A DNA stretch of 64,000 bases from Guadua angustifolia (GCA_036346375.1 CM070515.1:7152423-7216422); one strand, 5' to 3'; numbered from the stretch's first letter, positions 11,765-23,261 are shown. The notes: a model not told the origin generated them from the letters alone. Translations and numbers: made by a program.

Positions 11765-11893
11765 ATCTCACGAATTAATTAAACTAATTAAGCAAGAAAC
11801 CTATATAGCTAGCTCTATATAGCTAGCTGTGTAAGCGATGGGGACGATGGTGATTGAGTTGTGATGTGCTGTTGAACTCAAGGTTTGGAGGGG

Positions 11894-11901
11894 GTATATA
11901 T
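11894..11901 (-). promoter_or_regulatory. TATA box of peroxidase (unit 1)
   Basis: The minus strand reads GATATATACC, about 131 bp upstream of the ATG. This allows a 5' UTR of roughly 100 nt. The same site is conserved upstream of the second copy. Confidence 0.55.
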
Positions 11902-11904
11902 CGC

Positions 11905-12986
11905 CAGTTTAGGCTAGTATTTTAACGGTTCACGATTGAGTGTACCGATAGGAGAGCCCAACAACTGGAGCGTCGTGCATGCAACTTGGATAATAATGTG
12001 CGATCCTTACAATATTGTGCAAGCTGGGCATTGCTGATCTGGTTAAACGTGGAATTATGTAGATGATCAATCAAACGTACGTTGTCCTTGTACGAAACTT
12101 CCTTTCCCTAACAATTCTACACGACAGCTATAATGATTTTGTCTTGTGAAGCTGATCTGAACCGTAGATCTTGCGGTCGGGCAGCTACAAATTAATACAT
12201 GCATGTTTAGTCGCACTTTGGAGGTACTAGAGCCCTCGCCTGTCCTGTAAACATCCATACATGCACATGCACCTAACGTTGAACAACCCTGCGAGTGTAC
12301 TTCTTTTGTTCCGCGAGAAACGGACACGGTTTATCTGTTGACGTTGAATCTGTCGAGCTAGAAGCACCTACAATCACATCAGTCTGTTAGCTAGGATTGT
12401 TCCATCCGTAATATGCGCACGACTGCTCATTCTGCCTTCGCTAAACTCCCAAGCTTTGGCCTTTCTCTCCAATAAAATTCTCGATCTTAGAAGTACCGGT
12501 AGGTGACACATGTATTACCTATCGTGCTCTCTTATCACGGTAAGTCATCAGCATCATATCTATCATAGCACACGAGCTATCACAGTATCCAAGCTTGGCA
12601 GGACGAGATACTACAATACCCAAACTCGGTAGTTACTTGCCATGGTATCTATCACGGTAAAGGACTGCAGTAGATAATGTATATGTTGTCTACTGGTACT
12701 TCTATAGTTGAGAATCGAAGAAATCTCTATCAGTAATTTTAATTCCAGAGGGAGCTTAAAAAAAAGGTGTGTGAGGGGCCGAATACACCGTTGCTTCTAA
12801 AATACAACGACTTGTGGTTTCCACGGTCGCGTCACTCTGGTTCTCATTATAAAATGGCATTCCTATGAAAAGGGGGAAAGGAAGTTCCAATATAGTACGG
12901 TTGCACCACTTCTTTGTCTGTCAGCTGTGTTATTTTGTTACAAATTTTTTGGCCAGGAATTTAGTACTGTATACTAATAGTATCAA
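11905..12986. other. Peroxidase upstream region, duplicated, no gene
   Basis: This region is conserved in unit 2 (31118-32213). It includes a stretch at about 12480-12670 with several 'atcacgg(t/c)a' phrases. It presumably includes the peroxidase promoter. No other gene is recognised. Confidence 0.5.
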
Positions 12987-13295
12987 TCTATTATCTTAAT
13001 AAAGTAAAAGATATCACCACATTCGCTCTCAAGAGCTCGAAATTCTCGCATCCATAAAAGGAATAAGAGAAATATCACACCGTTGATCATAGTGGTTTCA
13101 CATTATAATGGTCTAGATTAGAAAAGTCAATGTTAATTAAGTGCAATACAAAAATAACTAAAATCCAGAATAAAAATAAAATAAAAATTTCAATTTGATT
13201 TTCAATTAGAATAAAAATAAAATGAAATTAGCAAATTGATTTTCATACAAATCCCTAATCGAAAAGAAATCAAATTTGTGTAGGAAGCAACCTCT

Positions 13296-14103
13296 TTACA
13301 AACAGTTAGCTGAAAGGATGTAATGGTTAGCAATTAAATCACGAAGAGTACCCATGTCAACATCATCCACTAGCATGTCATTTTCACTAACCATTGCAGA
13401 TGATGCTTCTTGAGGATCCACTGGCATGTAGTCCTTATCCTCATCACACCTCCGGAATAGACGATCATGTATGGCACTTTCCCGAATGAAGTTATGTAGT
13501 GCTATACATGCCATTATAATCTTCTTCTGCCTCTCCACTTTAAAACTTGGTAATTTCAATAATATTCGTTATTTCATCTTTAACATTCCGAAGGCTTGTT
13601 CAATCACATTACGAAGAGAAGAGTGACAAAAATTGAACCACTTCTTCCCTCTTGGTCCTCGACCCCGTTGCCACTCCGGAACATAATACTTTTGGTCTTT
13701 ATATGGAGCGAGATATCCCTTTCGATTAGGGTATCCTGCATTGACAAGATAATAGTTTCCTGTACACACACATAATGTGTTAAACATTTAATGATACAAT
13801 GGGGAAAAAATTGATCATTTGAAAGATAAAATAATTACCTCCAAGAGGATGTGGGAAGTGATCTGAATACTTAGACAGTGTATCATTGAATATGCGAGAA
13901 TCATGTGTTGCTCCAGGCCATCCAGCTACAACAAATGTGAATCTCATGTTGAAGTCACAAACAACCATTACATTCTGAGTAGTATAACCATGGTGACCAA
14001 TATGGGTAAGTTGGTCCGCCTTAGGAACAACAACAAGTATATGCGTGCCATCTATGCTTTCTGAAGAATATATTCTAGCTACTATGACTAGATTAACGTC
14101 CAA
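13296..14103 (-). pseudogene. PIF/Harbinger transposase remnant (HARBI1-like DDE)
   Basis: The minus strand encodes, in order, 'IDGTHILVVVPKADQ' (first catalytic Asp), 'CDFNMRFTFVVAGWPGATHD' (second Asp region), 'YYLVNAGYPNRKGYLAPYK', 'NVIEQAFGMLKMK' (family-typical Glu region) and 'IIMACIALHNFIRES', ending at the stop at 13296. This matches the DDE_Tnp_4 nuclease of PIF/Harbinger elements. The segments lie in different frames (breaks near 13785 and 13565), although introns cannot be excluded. The N-terminal region is missing. The duplication's homology to unit 2 ends inside its last codons. Confidence 0.8.
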
Positions 14104-14180
14104 TATTTATGTGTCACAGTAAGGATCTGGGTAAGAAAGACTGAAGCTATAGCAACATGTGCTTGTTTGAGTTCTATCTT

Positions 14181-14735
14181 CTATTGACTTAGCTTCTCTA
14201 GATGTCTAGTTATGCCTTTTTGTACCAATCCAAAATGCATGGATGAGGAGGCACTGACCAGACCGGGAGGGCTTCCGAGTGAGATGGAGGGACCATGCCG
14301 TTCGAGGGAGGAGGAGGAGCCGCCGACTGGGGGAGGATGCAGGCGATCTGGAGCAGGGGACCCGTGAAGGGGCTGGATCTGGAGGACGGCTTCATAGGCA
14401 ATGAGAAGGCACCGACCGGCCGAGGAGGAGGAGGAGGACACGCCACGCCGCCGGGGGACGAAGGGGAGGCGCCGCACCACCGGGGGACAAAAGGGAGGTG
14501 CTGCGCCGTTGGGGAGGAGGAGGAGACGCTGTGCCGCGTTGGGGAGAGGACGAGGCGCCGCGCAGGGACGAGGGTTATCTAGGAATTGGGGATCGCGGAT
14601 TGGGTCGAAGCGGCTGGCAGCGCAGCGGAAGAACCTCGCGCTGTGCTTCGGCTATGGAGGGTGCTTTTGCTGTCAAAGGGCTGTGCAGCCGCTGTTTAGA
14701 AAGCCTGTTTGAGAGAGCTTTGGGCCAAAAGCTTT
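14181..14735. other. GC-rich block, possible captured leader exon
   Basis: A CG-rich stretch with repeated 'gcgccg' and 'ggagga' lies between the Harbinger remnant and AT-rich DNA. Several frames stay open because of composition, and no family is recognised. It may be the promoter or leader of the Harbinger element or a captured fragment. From 14736 to 15565 I see nothing specific. Confidence 0.3.
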
Positions 14736-15699
14736 GTACCAAATTTCCTTATAATTTTTCATTTTGTTTTGTTTTGCTAATTTGTTGAGTTCTTGGGCTC
14801 ACATGGGTGATAAAACAGGAAGCCTTACCTGACCCAAGTGCCCTGCAGCTCCTGACCTTGCCATCACCATAATCCCATGGGCGTCAATGCGATCTGCACA
14901 CTGGTTGATTGAACCAACGTCCGTTGGGTGTCTCCACAAAGATATTCTTTGGCATTTGGCTCGCATATTATCCAGCTGAAGTGCTTAAAATAGCTATCAT
15001 GGCTACCTTTTGCCAACCATTCTTTCTAATTCGTAATTTCTATAGTCTGTGCGTTCTAGGTTGCTGCAGATATGGTAACAACTATACTCTATGATAGATA
15101 AAACAGGTCATCTGTTTTATTCCTGGCTGTAAATCCTGGGACTCCGTATGGTTATTTGTCGATGAGCAGTACAGAATACAGATCTCCCTTTATCCTTTTT
15201 CATCAGCAGAGAATTTTTTACATATCGCTGCACAAATGCTACTTTTCTTTGTAGGTATGTTAATGTGTCTGCCCGAAAAAGAAATTGCATTGGTTTGGTA
15301 AATTTATGTGCCCTGATAATCACAAATAAATACGCATGCAACAGCGACGCACACAGGTTACTAGAGTAGAAGTGCACTGTTCCAACAAAAGTTGTCATTG
15401 GCTTTCGTTGGCCAACCAACATGTAAATGTCATTGAGCTCCAAAGCTCTCGAAAATAGCAGAAATTGCAACGTAATAACATTTATTCGACAAATACAACT
15501 ATCTATCAAATGAACTATATTATGTCATTCTAATCAAGACAATAGTTTCATCTTTCCCTAATTATACGTTGAATCTTGCCGGCCCGCGGCAATGCGCGGG
15601 GTTCATGCTAGTGCTATGGTGCTGTGTTATATTGGAGATCTACAAGGCCAGCAGATGGATTCCGCCTTTAAATACGGACAAGGTCCTCATATATAAAGC

Positions 15700-16035
15700 C
15701 TTTTCTGTACTCCAATACACCACTTAAACAAACGTGTTATACTTCTTTATCACTTTTAGCATATTCCAATAATAATTCTAAGATACTCTAATGCAACATT
15801 ATTAAAAAAATTTCATCGAAACTCTTTATTTTTTCTACCTACCCTTTTCCATATATAAAGGAGTATGTACATAAATTATGCTATAAAGAGTGGACCATAA
15901 TGAAATGTTTTATGGAATTCACTTTGAAGTATCTTATAATCAGTATTAGAGTATGCTCAAAAGGATAAAAGGGTATAACAATATCATTTAGGTGGTATAC
16001 TTAGAGGCGGAGTACATACTCACAGGAGTATGTAA
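15700..16035. mobile_element. MITE, ggagtatgtact family, copy A
   Basis: It has inverted ends ('ctgtactccaatacaccactta' against 'taggtggtatacttagaggcggagtaca') and a long interior matching 40951-41312 ('tcactttgaagtatcttataatcagtattagagtatgct'). It is non-coding and AT-rich. Confidence 0.6.
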
Positions 16036-16067
16036 CCATTTTCCTATAGGAAAAATACATTTTATTC

Positions 16068-16412
16068 CTAGGAGTAGTTACTCCCACTTCTGAAATATCA
16101 CATAAACGAATTTGAGATACTCCTTTATCACTTTGAGTACACTTATATATGGATTATAAGATATTTCAATGTGAATTGCATGAAAAAATTGCAAAGGAGT
16201 ACATAGTTTTTATCGTATTTTGGAAATACTTTTATATACGCATATAAAAAGGAGTATATCTAAAAAATATACATACCACCTCTGAAAAAGTATGCATACC
16301 ACTTAGATGGTCTTATATACTCATATACTACACATACATACCCTCCGTTGCACAAGATACTCTCTACGTTGTGAAATACGGCATAAGGAGTAACTACTCC
16401 TGAAAATAGAAA
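16068..16412. mobile_element. MITE, ggagtatgtact family, copy B
   Basis: A second, more diverged member lies directly downstream. It starts 'aggagtagttactcccactt' and ends 'aaggagtaactactcctg', giving an inverted terminal repeat. The interior retains 'ggattataagatatttcaatgtga'. From 16413 to 16841 no feature is recognised. Confidence 0.55.
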
Positions 16413-16841
16413 AGAGGCTTCCTATATATACACACCCCAAATTATTGTACCTAAAAAATTCTAATAAGCTCCTTTAGTCAAAATAAAAACCTAGTATAGA
16501 AGTAGAAGCCAAAGAATGATGTATGTCTTTCTAAGGTTTTGTTTTTAAGAATGAGTTATCGCACGCATGCGCAAGCTGGTTACTAAGAAGTAGATTTTAA
16601 GAAACAAGTTTGCACGACTCGAGCTTGCAACAGCCAGAAATGAATTTATATATTTGTACTTTGAGAATGTACAATTGCACCAAGTGAGGTGAACCACGGC
16701 ACCTTGCCATGTTCTTAGAGTTTAATTTGCCGGCATATATGCATACTCATCAATCGTCATCTCATTTATTTTTGTCAAACAACTTCTTTACAAGTGAAAT
16801 TAAAGTACTAGTTTAATGCATCATTAACGTACAAAGCTCAC

Positions 16842-18422
16842 CAGGCAAGAGGCCGTTCCTGGTATCTCAGAGGCCCTAGGGTGTGACAAAAGCGAAGGCC
16901 TCTCGTTCTAACATAAACATGTAGCAATACCTTTTATTTCAATTGTAAAAGTTAAATTTTAATTAGTAGCCAATAGACTTAGTACATCACAAAAATATAA
17001 AGTGCTCACTGGCGACAATCCACTAGCATGACAATCCAGTAGCACATTAACATATGAGTAAGTCTAAAAACTATAAATGATACTAATGACAAAAAATTTA
17101 GGAGAAGACATGTTTAGAATAAATTAACCGTTTTCTATCATGCGCCTCTCTATTGCTTATTTTTCTAGAATAATTGCATACAAAAATTTTCTATTGAAAT
17201 TATCTAGATGGAATACAATATTTTGTTCTCTTAAGGCCCCTTGTCTAATAAAATGCCCCTTGTTTTATTATCAAGGTTGTCTCAGTTTCTCGTGTTATAA
17301 ATATCTATAGTAAAATTTGTTCATCATCAACCTGTGTAGTTTCTGCATTAGGTGAATTAACTAAGTTTTCATGTCCATTCAAATTATTATCATCCTCATT
17401 AATATAATCATTTTGACCTAAATTTTCATTAATTTGTTCTTCAACAATAACTAAGACCAATTCCTTAGAATTCCTACAAGAACCTGCATTAATTCTAAAG
17501 AATTTGTCAATTAATCATTTTTGGAATTCTACCAACTCATTTACTCATTTTAACTTTTTTTCCTTTTTTATTTACAAATAAATACTTTCTAGATGACATC
17601 TCACCACAAAAATAGCATAAGGGTTATACAAGGAACAAAGTCACCTGCATTTTGACCACTGGATAGGAACCAAAACTGCGGCAAGAAATGTCCATAAAGC
17701 TTTAACCATATGATATGTGAAAAAGGTCCTGAAAACATAATAGCACATCACATAATATTCAGATGTTTATTGCATTTGCAAAGCTCTAACTTAGATAATC
17801 AAATCACCTAAAGATCCTAAAGAAAATCTTACCATGGACAACGGATCAAAATATGTAATTCCAATCCCCTTATTTTTTATTCTCTGTCAGATCTAATGGA
17901 GATCTTTTATATAAAAAAGCAACCGATTACAAAAAAGTTCAAGATTTTGTTCTAGATAGTGTAGATGTTGTGTTGGAGGCTTGGAGTGGTATTTAACAGA
18001 TAATCAAGGAACGAAAATTCAGGAAAAACGTATCATGTATTCAACAGCTATAAGAGGAGATTTCGAGTAGAACCGTTGCACAGTGAAGAAATTGAAGGTG
18101 AATTGATGGAGAATCGATGAAACCGGGATCTCTTCCTCCATTAATGGTGATGACTAAGCAGGCAGTGGCATTCGATTTGGGCAAGATCGGGAGAGGAGTG
18201 GAGGGATGGAGGGGAATACAGAAGCGGCGTGCATTGATTGTACCTGATCGATGCGTCATGCCTTCTCTCTGCCATGCTTGGATTAGGGTAGGGAGTGTTG
18301 GATGCATGTATGGAAAATATGGGCCATTGGACCGATTTACGGGTATATATATGGACAGAGGGCCCCTAGCTTTTGTGGGCCTTGGAGGGCCGCCCCTGCT
18401 GCCCATCCTAGGGCCGGCCCTG
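16842..18422 (-). mobile_element. Decayed hAT element with CAGGGCCGGCCCT-type ends
   Basis: The plus-strand right end is AGGGCCGGCCCTG (18410-18422), preceded inward by 'ggccttggagggccgcccctg'. The left end near 16842 is a diverged counterpart (CAGGcaagagGCCGttCCTGG, then 'tctcagaggccctaggg'). It contains a broken transposase segment (17180-17560). I could not find a matching 8-bp target duplication, so the left boundary is approximate. Confidence 0.55.
17180..17560 (-). pseudogene. hAT transposase N-terminal fragment (TTF-type zinc-finger lineage)
   Basis: The minus strand reads 'INAGSCRNSKELVLVIVEEQ', an acidic Asn/Asp-rich spacer, then 'IDIYNTRN', a stop where Trp is expected, 'DNLDNKTRGILLDKGP' and, in another frame, 'REQNIVFHLDNFNRKF'. 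The order and motifs match plant hAT-like proteins of the TTF-type zinc finger/DUF4371 group just upstream of the zinc finger. Stops and a frameshift make it non-functional. The catalytic domain is not present. Confidence 0.7.
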
Positions 18423-18639
18423 CTAATCTTTTTGTTTTTTTAAAGATCATCAATCCTAATATTAAGAAAAAAAACTTATGATGCTACGACATAATCCGGT
18501 CTGTTAATGCATGAATCACGATCGTAAAGATTTCTCAAAAGCATTAACTGAAGTTTGCAAAATGGGAAAAGACATGGTGCAAAATGTATAGTACTACTTT
18601 GTAAATGATAAAGACAACATTGTGATCACCAGATATAAT

Positions 18640-19300
18640 AACTAGATTGCTCAGTTTGTTTAGAAAAAAATATCTTGTACACTGTCATTTTGTAGTAGAC
18701 TAGTCAAGTGCTCGTGCGTTGTAATAAAAGCACATTTTTTTAACTAAATAATAAAATCTACCACATATTTATAAAAATATAATTGCATCCCTGAGTTGCC
18801 ACGAAGAGAGAGAAGCGGGGAATGGCTCGTCCAGATGGAACGGATGTGTGAAGAAAGAGAGAGATACGGTTGATTTCCTTTTTATTCTTGAGGGGGAGCG
18901 TGTTGTGGCCCGTAATCTATATGTCGCCACACGCTGCTTTTTTTTAGAAAGGAGGAGAGGCAGAAATGGATGGGTGACAACCACCACTAACCCGTATTCA
19001 TATACCAATAAAGATTCATTTCTTTCTAGAAGAATAATCTCTAGCTCAAGAACTCAAAGCGAAAATTTTAAGGACTTCTTCCTAGATCTTCCAATGAAAA
19101 TATGTGCTAGATTTACATTCAGAATCAGCACTATTTAAATGCCACCCCGCAGCCACTATAGTCGGTTAAACCATCATGTGACAAGAGATGCAGGGTCACT
19201 TATACAAAACGGGAGCGCTTTTAGCGGCTTATCGGAATATTAATTTACCATTCTCACTGACCGGAAATTGCAGCTACTGTGAGTGTACTCAGCCCCATTC
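18640..19300. repeat. Low-copy repeat, paralogous to 56560-56800 plus 61175-61310
   Basis: Shared phrases include 'attgctca(g/c)tttgtttagaaaaaaat', 'ctcaagaactcaaag(c/t)gaaa', 'aaaatatgtgctagattta' and 'tgagtgtactcag'. The copy here contains a 315-bp Helitron; the copy at 56.5 kb contains a 4.36 kb solo LTR. Each copy therefore gives the empty site of the other. From 19301 to 19946 nothing further is recognised. Confidence 0.8.
18700..19014 (-). mobile_element. Short non-autonomous Helitron, 315 bp
   Basis: On the minus strand it starts TCTTTATTGGTATATG after an A and ends with an imperfect hairpin (ACAACGCACGAGCACTTGA) and CTAG before T. Insertion between A and T without target duplication is typical of Helitrons. 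The paralogous locus near 56622-56650 lacks exactly this segment, which supports the boundaries. It is non-coding. Confidence 0.75.
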
Positions 19301-20845
19301 TCGACACATGACGCAAGTGACCGGCGGCACTATTCATTATAAATTTAGAAGTTCTCCTGGTCGAGGTCTGTTATATACTTGGTAAGTGTGTCCGTGTAAT
19401 CTACATTTTTTTCCAATATATCATGCTTGAAAATAATATTACCAATAATCAATCCAAACTCTTGATGACCACGGGGCAGAGGCTGCATATATTAGACCTG
19501 TTTCCATTTTCATTCGAAATGATTGTGAAAAAACATATTTCACTACCATTTCCATTCAAAGTAATAGTGATAAATTAAGTCTTACAAACCATTACACAAA
19601 CATTGGAGAAGAAGTCTCAAAGAAAAGAGTGGTTCAGGATAATGGTTCTGAGCACAACCAGAATAATTGTTCATACCCACACATGGACACGTACTGCACG
19701 AAGATCAAATCCATGACATTGATGAGATCCCTCTCAGGCGATGAGGGAATGTTGATAGCCTCGATCGCCCCCTAGAGGAGGTATGAAGGCAGCCGTCTTC
19801 TTGTCCTTGCTCCTTTGCATCTTCACCGTTCGCGCAGTAGTAGATCGACGTTCAACGACCTTGATGCCATCTAAAACCTCCCTCCATTGTGCTCATGTTC
19901 TTATTGATGTCCAGTTGGGCTTCTTTGCAGAGGGTTGATTAGAGGTGAGGACAGTGGAGCCTGGGGCATCAAGCTTATGACTCCAAAAGAGTGTAGCATT
20001 CTTCGCAACGTCATGCGTAGGTGCATCATCACGATGTGAGGACGACATCCATTTGCATCCATACTTTATTTAAAATGAGGTTACAGGTAGTTTCATATAA
20101 ACTAGAGAAGAACCAACTAGCAGGTAATTTAGTAAGTACCTTCAAGTAGGTCAAAATGGTGGCGGTCAGGACAGAGCATAAACGTAAGGGTGCTTCTCAA
20201 TGTAGTGGTCAGACAATCTGCCGTCTTTTCACGGTTGGTCTAAAAAAAACCGTAATCCTTTATTTATACAGATTGGAATTTGTAAAATGTACTCACCAGA
20301 GTCATGATCCACCTCCAGCATCGTGGCAGCTTCAGCTGTTCTTCGTATCATTCAGCGGAATTTTTTTTAAATAATATTATTTTAATTCAAAATTGCGACA
20401 TTAATACACGCATTAAAAAAATTACAGAAATATTATACGGTCGCCAAACCGTTTGGCGATAATAGGGTGGTCACCAAACGGCTTGTCGATAATAGGGTAG
20501 TCGCCACACTAGTTAGCGACAACTGCCTAATCCCACGTGTTGAACCGTTAATAGCCAGGTCAGGCAGTTGTCGCCACATGGCGACCACCAGTAGTCGCCG
20601 AACGGTTTGACGACCATTAGTAGTCGTTGAACTGTTTGACGATAATACTGTACATATTTTTATTTTTTGGGTAAATTTTGTTGTGGACTGTTTGTGCAAT
20701 AATTGTTGTATTAAACCGGGAAGAACTAAAAAAAACTTCTTGTCATGTAATAAACGGGAAGAATTATTTTAGTTCGTTAGTGATACGCATCTCACTTGCG
20801 TATTTTCATAGCCCCGCGACGAGCGGATCGGTCTAAAAATCTGGA

Positions 20846-21345
20846 ATAAATGAAGGACGGCCTCGCGATGGCGGGCTACCACTTACGATATGGTGAGATA
20901 GCGACGTTGTTCGGCAGTTTGTTGCGAAAATCGGAAAAGGCACTCACGGCTACGAAACCACGGAAATCGTGGGCACTAAGGGGTTTTCGTTGCCCCGCGG
21001 GACAGGCCAGACACGGTCCAAAAAATACGAAAAAAATCAAGGGCGGCCTACGCAATGCGGGCTACCACTTACGTATGGGCGAGATAGCCAGACGTTGCCC
21101 CGGCCATTTGTTGCGAAAATCGGAAAAGGCACTCGTGGCTACGAAACCACGGAAATCGTGGGCACTAAGGGTTTTCGTTGCCCATGACAAAGCGACACGG
21201 TCCAAAAATACTGGAAAAAATCAAGGGCGGCCCTCATAATGCGGGCTACCACTTACGTATGGGCGAGATAGCCGGACCTTGCCCGGTCATTTGTTGCGAA
21301 AATCGGAAAAGACACTCGCGGGTAGAATCAGCGAGCAAGTATAAA
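20846..21345 (+). repeat. Tandem repeat, about 186-bp unit, 2.7 copies
   Basis: Units start near 20846, 21034 and 21218. Shared phrases are 'gggctaccacttacg(t)atggg', 'gttgcgaaaatcggaaaagg' and 'acgaaaccacggaaatcgtg'. They stay open in more than one frame because of composition. They lie inside the 5.55 kb element, downstream of the GRF gene. From 21346 to 22250 nothing else is recognised. Confidence 0.85.
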
Positions 21346-22250
21346 AATAAAATTGGACAACCACGATGTCGAAAAATTTTGAAATTTTTTATGGAGGTTC
21401 CTAATAAATCAGTGATATTACCATAAAAATTTCAAATGATTTTAAGATCTGAACATTGTTTTTAAATTCAAACAATAAAATTTGATTGTTATGAACATTT
21501 CAAAATTTCATTGTTATTGTTATGAACATCATAGAAAAAAAATTTCAAAATTTTATAGTCGACAACAACTCATGTTATGAACACTTAAATTATTTGTTGA
21601 ACATATATAAGGGCACATACACCGAAAGTTCAGATGATAAAATAAGCAATAGATTAAATGATATTACAAGGGCATTACAACAAAGGATTTAAATTGCTTG
21701 ATTTAACTAACTAACGAAAAGCAATGTTCGTCATGGTAGAACAAATGATCGTTCACTATCCGGGTACAGCCGAATGATGTCCAACATTTTCGCATATTAC
21801 ATCCGTGTTAATTTTGCGATTTGTCCTCGGACACCACTCAGTCCCTACTATGAAAGAACTCCATGGGGATCCGCAGCTTCTCCAAATTGCGCCGAATGGG
21901 TGGCCTATGCTGTACGTCTCGGTGTGTAAAATTTAATTTTTTGGTCTTTTTTATGTGGATTTCTGCCCTCCCATATGGGCATGTCATCCCGATTCCCGGC
22001 GTCCCCTATGTTAATACCACCCGGGTTCCCGGTTGGTCTGCGCAACACGTCAAGGATTTGTTGCGTGCTGCGGACCTCGACCGGCTGCTTCCTTGTCCCT
22101 TCTTCGAGAGGAGGAACCCTCTTGCACCTCTGGTGTGTTGGCTGTTGGCGGAGGCATGCGGAGACGCCTGCTCTGTTTCGGCTCGCACTCCACTATATGG
22201 TGCAGGAGGTGTGTGTTGGGCTTATCCTTGGACAACCGGGCGTGCCCGCA

Positions 22251-23116
22251 TCAATGCAAGATGCCCTTTGGTCGTTGAATAACACCGTAGGCGTACTCGA
22301 GGTCTGGCTTTTCTGGGCGGTAGTAGCACCACGGAGATGGTTGCTCCCCCCAGTTATCCCATGCAGGAAGCATGAGATGTGGGTGGTACGTCTCCGGGTC
22401 CACCCAGTTGAAGTACCAGCACCGTTCATCCTCGGCCAAGGGGCACCGGTAGAATCTCCGGTCCGCTAGATCATCGTGGTAGGTATCAACCACTGCCTGC
22501 AGGTCATGTTCGCAAAGGTCGGGGCTTGCGGGTGGCCCTGGAGGAGATTTCTCCTTTGACTTGAGCAAATTCGCAAGTTTCCTTTTGAACTCCTGTGTGC
22601 GATGAACTGGTTTAGAACTACTACTTCGTGAGTTTAACATGAGTATGTCGCATGAAACTCACCGATTGGTTGGCCCCTTGCCCACCGGCCCTAAGCTCTG
22701 GTCGATCTAGAAAAGGGACATATCTTGGCGGCCTCTCCCACCGGGTGAAGTTCTCGGGCGAAGCGGGGTAGGCGTCGTGGCAGTTGTAGAGAAATTCGTA
22801 GTCATGTCGTTCCGGCCCGTCGATCCATTAGAAGAAGCAACACCGGTCCTTGTGCTGAGAAAAGAAAGAACGATGCATGAGATGGTAGTGTTACCCTGTA
22901 TTGTGTGGACACCAGTAGGTTTACCTTGTAGGTGCGGCCACAACAGTAGTGAGCGCGGGCGGCCATCTCTCCATGGGTAGATTGCATCATCTTCGCCGGT
23001 AGGTTGCAGTCGCATTTGGGTCGGGGCAACTCCGTGAGAACCGGCGTCGGCCATCGGCATCCGGATATTGAGGCGGGATGACTTCGCTTCTTTGAAGAGG
23101 CGACAGAGAACGACAT
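22251..23116 (-). pseudogene. Double GRF-type zinc-finger gene with one nonsense codon
   Basis: Three exons are predicted from frame and GT-AG sites: 22925-23116, 22663-22854 and 22251-22592 (phase-0 introns GTAAAC..CTCAG and GTGAGT..CACAG). The first GRF finger spans exons 1 and 2: 'PKCDCNLPAKMMQSTHGE', 'YCCGRTYK', then 'DRCCFF' and 'WIDGPE'. The second is in exon 3: 'LCEHDL', 'DRRFYRCP', 'ERCWYFNWVDPE'. GRF fingers bind nucleic acid, typically single-stranded DNA in characterised proteins; the role of these small plant proteins is not known to me. Without the stop it would be about 241 residues. A TAA at 22828-22830 sits between CCFF and WIDG, where relatives usually have Gln. The rest of the frame and splice sites look intact, suggesting recent loss or a sequencing error. 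It lies inside the 5.55 kb TIR element and is probably captured cargo. Confidence 0.75.
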
Positions 23117-23190
23117 TGTGCCCTAATTTGTGTAGATTCAATGGCGTTTATTCTTTGGTTAGGCTATGTTGGATGTCTACCCTCGGCCTG

Positions 23191-23198
23191 CTTTTATA
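23191..23198 (-). promoter_or_regulatory. TATA box of the GRF gene
   Basis: The minus strand reads CTATAAAAGC, 75 bp upstream of the ATG at 23116. This spacing allows a 5' UTR of about 45-50 nt. Confidence 0.6.
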
Positions 23199-23261
23199 GT
23201 GGTGGTGAGGGTTACTCCACACAATTACAGACTTGTCCATTTTGATGGCGTGGCATCCTCT

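Larger units (their letters stand above)
3568..13322. repeat. Segmental duplication, unit 1
   Basis: This block is homologous in the same order and orientation to 19947-32566. It begins at 'gtgaggacagtggag' and ends just after 'ttagctgaaaggat'. It holds the gene remnant, a hAT element, AT-rich repeats, a LINE fragment, a TRIM and the intact peroxidase. The units differ by an insertion (20357-25909 in unit 2), a loss in unit 2 of what is 4300-7841 here, and a loss here of LINE sequence. Coding exons are over 99% identical by eye; flanking DNA is somewhat more divergent. Confidence 0.9.
12987..15611 (+). mobile_element. Candidate Helitron carrying a Harbinger transposase remnant
   Basis: The left end reads A|TCTATTATCTTAATAAAG. 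The right end has a perfect 6-bp GC stem-loop (CCCGCG-gcaatg-CGCGGG), then seven bases and CTAG|T. These fit Helitron rules: TC start, hairpin, CTRR end and insertion between A and T. The first 335 or so bases are shared with the Helitron at 32214-32950, and the rest is different. It encloses Harbinger transposase pieces (13296-14103) and a GC-rich block. No Rep/helicase gene is present, so it would be non-autonomous. The 3' end is well supported; the pairing of the two ends is inferred. Confidence 0.5.

Noticed and set aside
21863..22469. Plus-strand open frames of 139 and 164 codons
   Set aside because: They overlap the antisense of GRF exon 3 and have no recognisable domain; the minus-strand model with splice sites is better supported.
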